The notes beneath the pieces are model-generated. The model saw nothing but the letters and a program-made list of their open reading frames with translations, did no database searches and was not told the DNA's origin. Positions 1-8,549 of a stretch of DNA of 12,122 nucleotides are shown in pieces. The stretch comes from Chloromonas sp. AAM2 (lineage: Eukaryota > Chlorophyta > Chlorophyceae > Chlamydomonadales > Chlamydomonadaceae), in NCBI GenBank assembly GCA_004335635.1, contig QAXH01003439.1:1-12122 (forward strand). The letters are read 5' to 3'. Position 1 is the first letter of the stretch. Every line of letters starts with the position of its first letter. A program made the position numbers and the translations under genes.

Positions 1-688
1 CCATGTGCTGCTTGTGGCTGGATGTCTCCGCATGCCTAGGCAGAGTGCTGGCTCTGAAGTGGCAAAACTCCAACAGACGCCCTGTGGCATTGCTGCACGG
101 ATTGCACCACAGCTGGCCTGTGGCTACGTCTCCGCCAGCCCATGCATGCTCGATGAGCCAGCTCGTCTGAACCCAACGGTTGAGGTCATGCTGTTGCTGC
201 GATTGTGCGGTTGTCAGCTGCGCGCTTTGCCTGCGGCTCGCGAAGGCTGAGCACATTTCCTGCCGACGTTGTGCCCGCTGGTGCGATTTGGGACGCTGCG
301 GGCATTTGGGGCAATGCGGCTGTTGCAGGGGTGGGTGCTGCGCGCTTTTTGCCCGCCCCGGGAGTTTGAGCGTTGTGCCACCAAACTCCAGCAGACGCGT
401 GGAAGCACTTGGGTCTAGCTGCTTTCGATATGATAGCTTGGGGTCTAGCTGCTTGAATGTACTTCGGGACTGAATGTACTTCTGGGTTTGAATTCACTTC
501 GGGACTGTCAGGTATGGCAAGAATTCCCAGCGCATTACTCGTAGGACCAGACATGGTGCAACATGGTACAGCTAGGCTACAGCGCTGGCGTCGAAAGGCC
601 GAGAACAAGTCGTTTTGAAAAAAGTGCACGATTCAGTGTACGGCTTATTGGTGGGCGCCACGGACTGTGGTCGCACATGTGACAGGCA
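1..688. repeat. Long direct repeat, left copy
   Basis: This matches 11435-12122 base for base without gaps, except at 256, 257, 288, 494 and 495 (683 of 688 identical). The homology is cut by the window start on the left and by the window end in the other copy, so its true extent is unknown. The long minus-strand open frame seen in the other copy is broken here by TGA at 496-494. The repeat contains small internal tandem repeats at 408-514. No known transposase, reverse transcriptase or gag domain is recognisable. Confidence 0.95.
408..514. repeat. Short tandem repeats inside the flanking repeat
   Basis: The motif tGGGTCTAGCTGCTT occurs twice (about 409-424 and 439-454), followed by three imperfect copies of GAATGTACTTCGGGACT (about 454-508). 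The third copy differs between the left (GAATTCACTTC) and right (GAATGTACTTC) repeats. The same array lies at about 11842-11948. Confidence 0.8.
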
Positions 689-769
689 CCAGCCCAGAAG
701 CAAAGTGCGGCCAGTGCAGACTGCGGCTATGCAGACTGTTTCAAACTGCAGCAGACACTAACGCGCTCG

Positions 770-1060
770 GGGAATAGACTGGCGCCCGACTGGCGGCAAC
801 GGCCGGCCAAACTGGCTCCCGACTGGCGCGCAAGGCCCGCTGCGCGGGCCTTCAGCGCCATGGCGCCGAACTCTCAAAGTCTGGCGGGCGCCAGAAACTG
901 GCGCTGACGCCAGTTGACGAATACCCTGGCAGGGCGGTAAGCGTTTTTTTTTTGGCTCTGGCGCCAGTTGGTAGCGCGCGGTTTTTCGGCGCTGGCGTTT
1001 GATGGCGCTTGGTTTCTAGCGCGGGCGTTTTTCCGGCTGACGCGTTTCGGTTGCTTTGCC
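770..1060. repeat. CTGGCG/CGCCAG-rich repeat tract
   Basis: The hexamer CTGGCG or its complement CGCCAG recurs many times in both orientations (for example GACTGGCGCC, GGCGCCAG, CTGGCGCTGACGCCAG), with a run of ten T at 944-953. It has no credible coding frame. A related tract lies at 11203-11300, immediately left of the other flanking-repeat copy. Confidence 0.75.
832..852. repeat. Perfect 9-bp hairpin in the CTGGCG tract
   Basis: AAGGCCCGC (832-840), loop TGC, GCGGGCCTT (844-852) form a perfect GC-rich inverted repeat. No U-tract follows and there is no bacterial context, so it is more likely part of the repeat's structure than a terminator. Confidence 0.7.
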
Positions 1061-1091
1061 GATGTTCTGTGGCAATAGAGTGCTGCGTCAA

Positions 1092-1146
1092 CCCTAACCC
1101 TAACCCTAACCCACCCCTAACCTAACCCTAACCCTAACCCTAACCC
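1092..1146. repeat. Interstitial telomeric array, CCCTAA (TTAGGG) type
   Basis: Three perfect CCCTAA units, a short CCCAC interruption, one more unit, one CCTAA, three further units and a terminal CCC. The hexamer is the TTAGGG type, not the TTTAGGG common in land plants or the TTTTAGGG of Chlamydomonas. C-rich orientation on the + strand would suit a left chromosome end, but at least 1.09 kb of other sequence lies to its left, so it is internal here. Confidence 0.93.
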
Positions 1147-2851
1147 ATCAGTGTCAACTGGACCCAGCCCCTTTTGACGCGCCTGTGCCTGTCCTAGGGT
1201 TGCAAGTCTGATCAGCAGCAGAATCCTATTGTATGTACCCACTTGTGCCTTTAGTGGCCAATACGTCTGACGTTCTCTTTCCAGGCCTGTGCTTTGCTTT
1301 TATAGTTCCTTCTTTGTGAGGCTGCTGTTGTCAAAGTCAAGCCTATGGTAAGCTTGTACTCACATTTACTTCACATTTGACAAATATAATGTACCAACCA
1401 TCCACTTGACACATCAGGTGAAAGCTTGTTCCATGGCTCAACAGTGTGTATTCAACAGTGCTACACTCTCTAGTTGCGCTCTACTTGAGTGTGAACCGTA
1501 GCACACGTTGCGTGCTTGTGTTTGCGTGCGGTGTTTTGCTGCGATCCGACTTGCGACCGCTAACCACTAAGAAGGCGCATCGATCTGGTCGGGTGTCCCG
1601 GGACCGTGCCATGCCCTTGTAAGGTGCAGCCAGCTCGTCAGGTGACGCGTGTGAACAAGGCCTCAAACGTTCAGACTTTGCAGGGGAGGCCATAACGCAT
1701 ATTGATGGAGGCGAGCTCGTAATGAGGTAGGGCACAGCAAGGGCAACCGACTCAACGGTGCACGTGGAAATACAGTGTGGCGTTTCTAGGGGTCCGGCTG
1801 GTGTAATAACTGGTACCCTTAAACGGGGTCCAGTTAACACTTCAGCGCCGGGTTCAGATGCAACACTGTTTCTGCATTTCCTAGAGACTCATTATGATTA
1901 CAAGAAGGGTTTTAAGCATGTCACAGGCTTCCAACAACAACATAGACATCAACTCGCAATCCGTGTCACGCGCCTGTGATCAGCCCTGCTCCTGCACCCC
2001 AATGTCAAGTCGTGGGCTCCACAGAGCCTATCCGTCCAGATTCCAGGGAAGGGCCAACTAGTCGGTTAGCCCACACCAGTCAACCATCCTGACAATCTCG
2101 GCTATTCCAATGTACCCCAATCAACCAGACGAACAGGAGTGAGCTGGCTTTATTAACGAAATGAAATGTTGCACGCATGCAGCAAGACGACCAAACCTAA
2201 AGACAATCCCGCAGTTAAGTGCTTCTTAACCAAGTCACCCATGTGCAAGTCTTGTTGCAAACTCTTGAGTCACCCCGGAACCACCTAGTCAGTGCCTGCA
2301 TTGTGAAATCCCTTGGGCAGTCAAACATGCAGCAGTGATTCTTGGTACTCAATCTTCAGCCTGTACTGTGTCAGTCAACTGCCAAAACTCAAGAGCACTG
2401 AGCAACAACCCAAGCTGGCCACGCACAGTTCCAAGACTTGCTGTTGGTTCAGAGCACCCCAAAACACGCTGAGTTATCCTGACAACCCCCGTAACAATCC
2501 TGACAAGTGTTGTTGCCCCTTCACGTCCGTTTCCATTATGGCAGCGATGTATGGCAAAGCACCCCCTTGTCATGTGACCAGCTTCCTACAACGCTCCCTG
2601 AGCAGACATCACTTTGAACCAGAAATCCTTTCCAGCTCCGAGGCAGCCACTGCCTGACCGCAGTCCTGTGCAAAACTCTGCGTGCCATGAATAGGCATGC
2701 TGCACTTCACTGCCATGCTTATCCAGACTTTTGCTTGCTGGCAGCAGGCGATTCATGTTCGATCATGGACTAGCATGCAGATTCGTCCTCTGCAGATGAG
2801 CACAGGCTTCCATCCGCCTGCTGCTGCTTGCAGATCTACCCTTAGGTCACT
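1147..2851. other. Gene-free interval, probably including the 3' UTR of the TOM1-like gene
   Basis: I find no exon chain or recognisable domain on either strand. Open frames at 1481-1840, 1758-1979 and 2313-2657 are short and unrecognisable. Downstream of the TOM1-like stop, the first minus-strand TGTAA (the usual polyadenylation signal in chlamydomonadalean algae) is at 1902-1898, which would imply a 3' UTR of about 950 nt. The phrase ATCCTGACAA occurs three times (near 2088, 2475 and 2498), without clear meaning. Confidence 0.5.
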
Positions 2852-5800
2852 TCAGCGCGCCGCGGTGGGCTTGGCCACCAAGGCGTCAAAGTCTGCGTTG
2901 ACATGCTGGGCGGGGCCCGGACCCGCCATGGCACCTGGGCCGCCCGCGGCCCTGCAAAACCACACACAACATGTACTTGGTTGAACGTTTTCTGACCTGC
3001 TTTCACTTGACTTGGGACAGCGCGTGCATGGTCCAGCTGACATGATGAACCACTCGAAAACAGTAAAAATACTGCTAACAATGCGGGTTGACTGTTGGAT
3101 TCAAACTGGAAAATGCTTGCAGACACACCTAGCCATGCATCAACGTTCAAGTTCACATGATCTTGGGTGCCAGTGTCAGCCGCCAGCGTTACAGACAACC
3201 CAAAGATTGTGTGCTGACCGGCAGTTTGAAACTGGGGTGTGGCTGCCAGCCCATCCTGAAATGTGTGAGCTTGGCCAGTGGTGTCATAGTACTGCTCCCA
3301 CATAGTTGTGGCACACATTTGCTGACCAATTAAGAGTCTCCACCCACCTATCTGCGAAGAACATGTCCCACTCTTGGTCAACGGAGGGCTGCACACCCGT
3401 CGGCGCCTGACCGACAGGCGGGCGAGGGGCTGAAGTCGCAAACGGGTTGTTCCCGCTCAGCACCGACCCCACCTGCTGCTGCTGGTGCGGCATGGCAGGG
3501 CCCATCAGGCCAGGGGGCGGCATGGGCATGCCAAAGCCGCCTGCCCCGTCGCTTGCCCTGTGCGGCAGAGCCGCAAACGGGTTGTTTCCGCTTGGCTGCT
3601 GCTGCTGCTGCTGCTGCCCGAACGGACCACCGTACTGCTGCTGCTGCTGCTGGTGTGGTGGGTACTGCGGCGGTGGTGCGCCATACGGATTAGGCGACGA
3701 AGCAGCACCGTACGGACTAGGCGAGGCGGCTGCGCCACCATACTGTCCCATCCCCGGTGATCCGTAAGCCGGCTGTCCTGTTGGCGGTGCCCCATACTGG
3801 GGCGCTCCGTAACCGGGCGTTGCAGCGTATGCACCGTATTGCGGTGCTCCGGTGGTGGTGAATGCAGGCTGGGGTGCGGCCTGGCCGCCGTTCTGGGGCG
3901 CGCCATATGCACCTGGGTAAGCCGCCTGATGCTGCTGCTGTTGGTGCTGCTGCTGTTGTGGTGGTGGTTGTTGCTGCTGGCCCGGTTGTGGCGGGGCGGC
4001 AGATGCAGCAAGGGCGGCGCCATAGGAGGGTGCGGCGGCACCAGGCTGAGCGAACATGCTTTCAAAGGCGGACTTCATCTGAGGCCCAGCGGCGGCACCT
4101 GGGGCATTGGTGTTTGCCTGCTGGCCGTACAGGGGTGCAGCGGTGGACGCAGCGAAGGGGTCGTAGACGGGTGCGGCACCACCTGCGCATTCAAAGTCAT
4201 AACGACGGAGCCTCAGAAGCACCACTTTGTGTGTACCACACACTTGTAAGACCAAACAAACCACTGAGTTGCTATCATCATCGTCGCATTGCACCAGGTT
4301 GTCAGTACCACACACGTACAACTGCAATTGGTTTGGCCGTACAATTGGTTTGTACAGCAAAACCACCAGCAAATCAAAGAAACCGCCACTCTTCAGCAAC
4401 ATATTGCCAAAGCAATCCTTTTCCAAACCTCCCTGTCGCGGAAAACTGTCAGTCATGCTTGCTTGCCCGAACACGAACCCTGAACGTCAGTCGAGACAAC
4501 CCGATCCAGTGACTGCCCCTTGCACTGGTCCACCATGCTCCATCACACCCATCCATGCTGATCATTGTGCGCCCATGTGACATGTGTCAACATTCTTTCC
4601 CCTTGTTCCCAGTACCCACAGTACCCACCTGCTGAGGCGCTAGCTGCAGCGGGGGAGGGCTGTGAAGGGGACGTCATAGCATCGGCCAGGTCATCCAAAG
4701 CAATCAAATCGCCAACCTGCGAGAAAAGCGAGACAAACATAACAAAACTTAGACCGCGCACAGATTATCCGAACAACAGCAGGCAAAACACGGGTTCAAA
4801 TGACGCTCAGGTCGTTGCCATTGCCATCAGCACGTGGCATGCGAGTGCAAAACATCCAGGCAAAGACGTCGTTGCTATGGAATAACATTGCTGATGTGTC
4901 AGCGCTTTTTAGGCTGTGTTCCGCAACTTGCCACCCTTGCATAGCATACGCAGTGAAGTGTTTGCTGACTTTGCTGAGGCGTGTTCGGTTGCAAGTACCT
5001 TCTTCATGCCGATCACCTGGTTCTGGGTGGAGGGAGGCGGTGGGGCCCCCGGCCCGGCAGCAGGCCCCCCCATCTGGTATGAGAGAGTGCTGCCGGTGTA
5101 ACCGCCACCGGGGGAGGTGGCTCGCTGATGGGTGGGCAGCTCCTGGCCCGAATTGATGTCCTACGTGGTGACAGAAAGCACGTGACCAAGGTGGTCAAAG
5201 ATAGTCAGGTATGTCTGGTGCGAGATGCAGGCATAACGTGGGTGCGAAATGCAGACACCCGAACAACTGATCAAAGAATTGCTTATGTTCATAACCAAAG
5301 AATAACAACGGCCACCTCACTTCGTTGCCCCTTCATCTCAGTCCTTTCTCTCAGCTGGCGCAACACATCCCTTCCCTGCCTTCATCCACCTTTCACACAA
5401 CTGTTTCTCCGACTCGTCCCACTGCCGGCCCCAGACGCAGCAGTCCCCCCCTTTCCTACCCTCATTCACCTCCCGGCTGTCTCTCTCCCACCTTGTGCAG
5501 CGCAATGCATCCATCCAACATGTCCGTTGCCTCCAGCGCCTGCACCATGAGCACCTCCATGTCTGCGCCCTCCTGCGACTGAAGCTGCTCCAGGTACGCG
5601 TTGAACAGACCGCGCAACTCAACCACCTGCGAGCAACAGAATCAGTTGGAAACAGTTTTGATCAGTTACAACACGGGAAGTGCAACCTGACCCCAGACCG
5701 GAATTCCAATCCTTTTGTGCTTCACAACTCCACCAACCTGTCGGCGGTACACAGGAAGGTGCCGAGGTTCAAAAAGAGCATCTAACACATGTTCTTATGA

Positions 5801-7472
5801 GCTCTGGGCCTAACATTCCCTTAGTAGCCGCTGTAGTACCGTTCCCACAACTCTAGCTGCTGCCAAAGCAACCCTGCCCAGCACCTCCCTTCCTCACCTC
5901 ATTCAGCAGGTCGCTGATGAGCTCCTGCTCGAACTCCGCCTCATCTGACCCCGCCGCCCCCGTGTTGACCAGCATGTCGCTCAGCAGCTCGGTGTTCGAA
6001 CGCGCCTTGTCGATCAGCAGGTTGATTTCCTCGGCAAGGGACTGACGCTCAACGCTCATGCCAGCTGCAGGAGAAACAAACATGGGTAGGGCTCTATTCA
6101 CATGCTACCAACAATCAGTATGCCTATTTACCAACAATCAACGTATGCTTACGGAGCATACGGAATGTGCTTGTGGAACATAGCGGAGCCAAAGGGCGCT
6201 TATGGGCTAGTGAGCGAACATGGCTCGTTAAGACGTAGAGCTATGGAACACAGCCGATTTAGTTTTGACCAGGTGTAGATTTGCCACTGCTCGCATGGGG
6301 CCTGATGGGAGTGAAGATGTGGTGATGTGATGATGAGAATGACGATGATGACGACGATAAACGCCAGCGAGGAAATGGCTTGCACTCACCGTCTCCCTGC
6401 GCGCCAGGACCACCATAATCAGCAGGTGTGTATCCATACGGGATGGCGCCGGTGGGGTAGCCGGCCACTGGCTGACCCATGGCCGCATGGCCGCCAGCCA
6501 TGGGCCTCCCATACACCTCCTGATGAGCTGCACGGAAGGCAGTGGTACCAGCGCGACCGAAGCGGCGCAGCAGCTCCTTGGCAGCCATGCGAGCAGCCTT
6601 GCCAGCTTCGGTTTCTGGGCGAGCTGGCCTGGCCATGACACGTGCTACCTCCTGAAGCAGCTCTTCTTGGTGAATGCCCAGTTCGTTGCCGCAGTCTGTC
6701 ATGACCTGAAGTTGCAATGCAGGTGAAGATGTTGTGGGCAGGCGGTTCGCTGCATGGGATGGGCACTTGAAGGTCCATCATGAGAGGCTGAACTCTAGAT
6801 GGAACCCTACCATCGTACGCACCTTGCCGAACAGCTGGATACCGAGCCATTGCTTCTGCGGGTTGTCCGTACGCAAGCGCTTCTTTAGCAGGCTCACGAT
6901 TTCCTGCGAGATTACAGACAGTGTCGCAGTGTTATTGTTGTTGTTAGAAATGGGAGCGTTGCGATCTGCGGAGCCATGCTTGGTTCGAGTAGCCATTCGC
7001 ACCTTGGTATCTTTCCCTGCCGAGACCTCTTGTTGGATTGTGTCCACGACCTGCGTCCAGAACCCCACCAACACAGGGTTTTTGCTGGTAACTCGGACGC
7101 TTAAGCGCGAAAGCCGTTCAGAACAGGTGGATGTGCTTTTGAAAGCAATCTGCAATCATCGCGCACACTAGATGCCGCAACGCAATTGAAGGAATATAAT
7201 GTCGGGCTAGCGATCCCCTACGAAAGAGCACGGTGCATGACGTGGTCGCACCCAATCAATACTAGCGAGAAACATCATCTTGTGCAAGTAATGCGATGTG
7301 CCTTGGAACTCTGGCTTTGTGGACTTGCCAGCTGATTCACACTCTCGTCCGGCGTCACCAGCGTCTTCGCTGTCGCCTTCCGCAGCAGATTAGGTAGGGA
7401 TTCACCCAGCAAGTTTGGATGATACTGATCCCCTCCCATCAGCTTGTCTTTGAGGTCCCTCAGCTTCTCCAT
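2852..7472 (-). CDS. TOM1-like VHS-GAT ubiquitin-sorting adaptor (TOL family), 10 exons, 685 aa
   Basis: Exons read on the minus strand: 7472-7329, 7050-7003, 6903-6823, 6705-6390, 6064-5898, 5626-5492, 5160-5017, 4716-4629, 4182-3348, 2951-2852. They sum to 2058 nt, 685 codons plus TGA, with all phases consistent. Residues about 24-158 form a VHS domain (helix TPDESVNQL, then SLLKKRL, VMTDCGNELG). Residues about 200-297 form a GAT domain ending at EATDMLDGCIALHK. The tail has a clathrin-box-like LIALD (349-353), DPF (382-384), NPF (575-577 and 620-622), WDMF (646-649), polyglutamine tracts and YGAP-type repeats. Known for the family: TOM1/TOL proteins bind ubiquitylated cargo and act as ESCRT-0-like adaptors at endosomes and the plasma membrane. 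The ATG at 7472 is the first in frame after an upstream TGA at 7538-7536; GTG at 7502 also lies in frame but is an unlikely start. A 5' UTR intron ending near 7488 is possible. Intron 1 appears to be GC-AG. Identity is secure; exact start and 3' end are not. Confidence 0.88.
3596..3652 (-). repeat. CAG trinucleotide tracts encoding polyglutamine
   Basis: Within exon 9 of the TOM1-like gene the minus strand has seven uninterrupted CAG codons (3616-3596) and six more (3652-3635), separated by the codons for YGGPFG. Further Gln-rich runs mixed with CAA and CAC lie around 3930-3985 and 3475-3486. Pure CAG runs are prone to length change. Confidence 0.9.
6322..6359. repeat. GATGATGA/GACGAT microsatellite in intron 4 of the TOM1-like gene
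   Basis: Imperfect GAT/GAC trinucleotide run, wholly within the intron 6389-6065. No coding role is seen. Confidence 0.6.
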
Positions 7473-7914
7473 CGTGGTAATTTTTCCTGCAAACCCTGCC
7501 ACCGCGCGATGGAGACAGTAGGGTTGCGGATTATCTCAGGTTGGCAGCGCTGGTTAGTATGTGTTCCCCGTCGCTCTCTGGTCAACATGTCATCAGACGG
7601 TTGATCAATTACAACAAACAAAATCGGTTACAGAATTTTGAGGGGAACAAGACAACAGTGCAGACGTGCTTCAAGTGGGCAGCGCGCACGGGAGAAACTA
7701 CAGTGGAGAACAAGGGGTGAACTCAACCGATACATCAGGAAGTTGATGCCTCCATTGGTACAAAAGGTTTACACACGATCTACATCACGTCTACGCCAAA
7801 CCGAGTGGTGTTAGGTGACATGTCAACTGTCCGGCAGCGTCAATTTTACTTCCCAGGCGCTGTGACCCCCAGCCTCGTGCGCGTAACGAGTTTTTCGTAT
7901 TATAAACGACGCAG
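7473..7914. promoter_or_regulatory. Upstream region of the TOM1-like gene (5' UTR/promoter, not resolved)
   Basis: There is no convincing exon here. On the minus strand a splice-acceptor-like GGGTTTGCAG ends at 7488, just before the chosen ATG, so a non-coding first exon could lie upstream. An AT-rich TTTATAAT lies near 7905-7898 on the minus strand, but it is far from the ATG, and a TATA role is only a guess. TGTAA words on the minus strand (7773-7769, 7632-7628) could end the transcript of the upstream neighbour. Confidence 0.3.
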
Positions 7915-8180
7915 TCAGCAAAAGTGCTCCCTGACGCCAGTACAAAAACACAATGGGTTGCCACACACAAAATGCTTGCAAGGCTTCGTGCCTAGCGGGT
8001 CCCACAATGTACTATTCAGTTTGCAAGCGCTTTTCAAAGTGCCTTTACTAGGAATGTTGTTTGCAATTTGCGCAAATAGTTGATGTCTGCGTTGGACGTG
8101 CTTCATGGTGTGCACTCCCTCCTTGTAAATTGAATAGTACGCTGCTGCCAAGACAGGTCCAAAGAAGATGTTTGCCAGTT
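7915..8180 (-). CDS. Probable second exon of the unidentified gene, membrane-like segment
   Basis: After an acceptor-like gtgccccag ending at 8181, the minus strand is open from 8180 to a TGA ending near 7915. It encodes LANIFFGPVLAAAYYSIYKE, a segment that could span a membrane, followed by a basic stretch GVHTMKHVQRRHQLFAQIA. Phase 2 at its start fits either donor of the upstream exon at 8760-8550, giving a continuous hydrophobic stretch across the junction. A donor-like gtaaag at 8048 would end the exon at 8049; otherwise it reads through to the stop. TGTAA at 7773-7769 on the minus strand, about 140 nt past the stop, would suit the algal polyadenylation signal. Part of the exon (8042-8121) recurs at 8824-8903. 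No function can be assigned, and a repeat-derived open frame is a real alternative. Confidence 0.33.
8009..8140. repeat. 132-bp segment bounded by 19-bp inverted repeats
   Basis: GTACTATTCAGTTTGCAAG (8009-8027) and CTTGTAAATTGAATAGTAC (8122-8140) are inverted repeats matching at 17 of 19 positions. The outer ten bases pair perfectly. They enclose copy 1 of the 80-bp repeat. No target-site duplication is visible beside them, so a MITE-like origin is possible but unproven. Confidence 0.65.
8042..8121. repeat. 80-bp direct repeat, copy 1
   Basis: This matches 8824-8903 with 74 of 80 bases identical and no gaps. It contains the 12-bp palindrome ATTTGCGCAAAT (8066-8077). On the minus strand both copies keep one open frame (EGVHTMKHVQR..H.LFAQIA), with R/K and Q/E differences. 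Confidence 0.9.
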
Positions 8181-8257
8181 CTGGGGCACTTTGACGGGCT
8201 CATGTGGTTTGTTACATCACGGAAGCCATTACAGGACACGGGACGGGACGTGTACCT

Positions 8258-8346
8258 GAGCAAGAAAGGAGAAGAAAGGCAGGAAAAAGGCAGAGATAGG
8301 CCCAAAGGCAGAAAAGGCATCAACGAACAAGGCAGAAAGGAAGGCA
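8258..8346. other. Purine-rich tract (+ strand); pyrimidine tract before a 3' splice-like site (- strand)
   Basis: The + strand is strongly A/G-rich. Read on the minus strand it is a long C/T tract ending TTCTCCTTTCTTGCTCAG at about 8252, an excellent 3' splice site in form. It falls between the two candidate exons of the unidentified gene, yet the frames after it stop soon or are unrecognisable, so its role is unclear. Confidence 0.5.
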
Positions 8347-8549
8347 ACCAGCCACAAAATACAGGAACAGAGCACAGAAGGCGCATGCATGTACTTTTGT
8401 AAGGACAGCATGCTCCTCAACAGGGGCATTGCGATGGTGCACCTGTGGAGAATGCAACTACTCAAGGCTGTGCAACGAGTCTAAACGAGAGATCCACAAG
8501 GTGAGTGCCTTCCACGTGTACAACTACGTGACGCAAGTCCAGCACGAAT

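Noticed and set aside
832..852. Intrinsic transcription terminator
   Set aside because: A GC hairpin without a following U-run, in eukaryotic repeat DNA. It is better explained as repeat structure.
1481..1840. 119-codon minus-strand frame as a gene
   Set aside because: No recognisable motif, no splice context, and it lies in an interval with no other coding sign. A chance frame is more likely.
3447..4249. Long + strand open frames rich in Cys, Leu and Gly
   Set aside because: These are the antisense of the Gln/Ala/Gly/Pro-rich tail (CTG runs give Leu or Cys). They have no independent coding signal.
3284..4474. A single-exon 396-residue protein on the minus strand
   Set aside because: It is exon 9 of the TOM1-like gene (4182-3348) read through into both flanking introns. 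The ends beyond the splice sites are not protein-like, and the phases join exactly to exons 8 and 10.
5338..5622. 94-codon minus-strand frame, Arg/Trp/Cys-rich
   Set aside because: It is a shifted frame of exon 6 (5626-5492), whose correct frame reads the GAT helices VVELRGLFNAYLEQL and EATDMLDG.
7470..7502. Start of the TOM1-like protein at GTG 7502
   Set aside because: GTG starts are rare in nuclear genes. The ATG at 7472 is in frame, and the extra residues overlap an acceptor-like GTTTGCAG.
8048..8386. 112-codon minus-strand frame spanning the pyrimidine tract
   Set aside because: Its N-terminal half is low-complexity Leu/Phe/Ser/Pro translated from the C/T tract, and the rest overlaps the better exon-like frame at 8180 in another phase.
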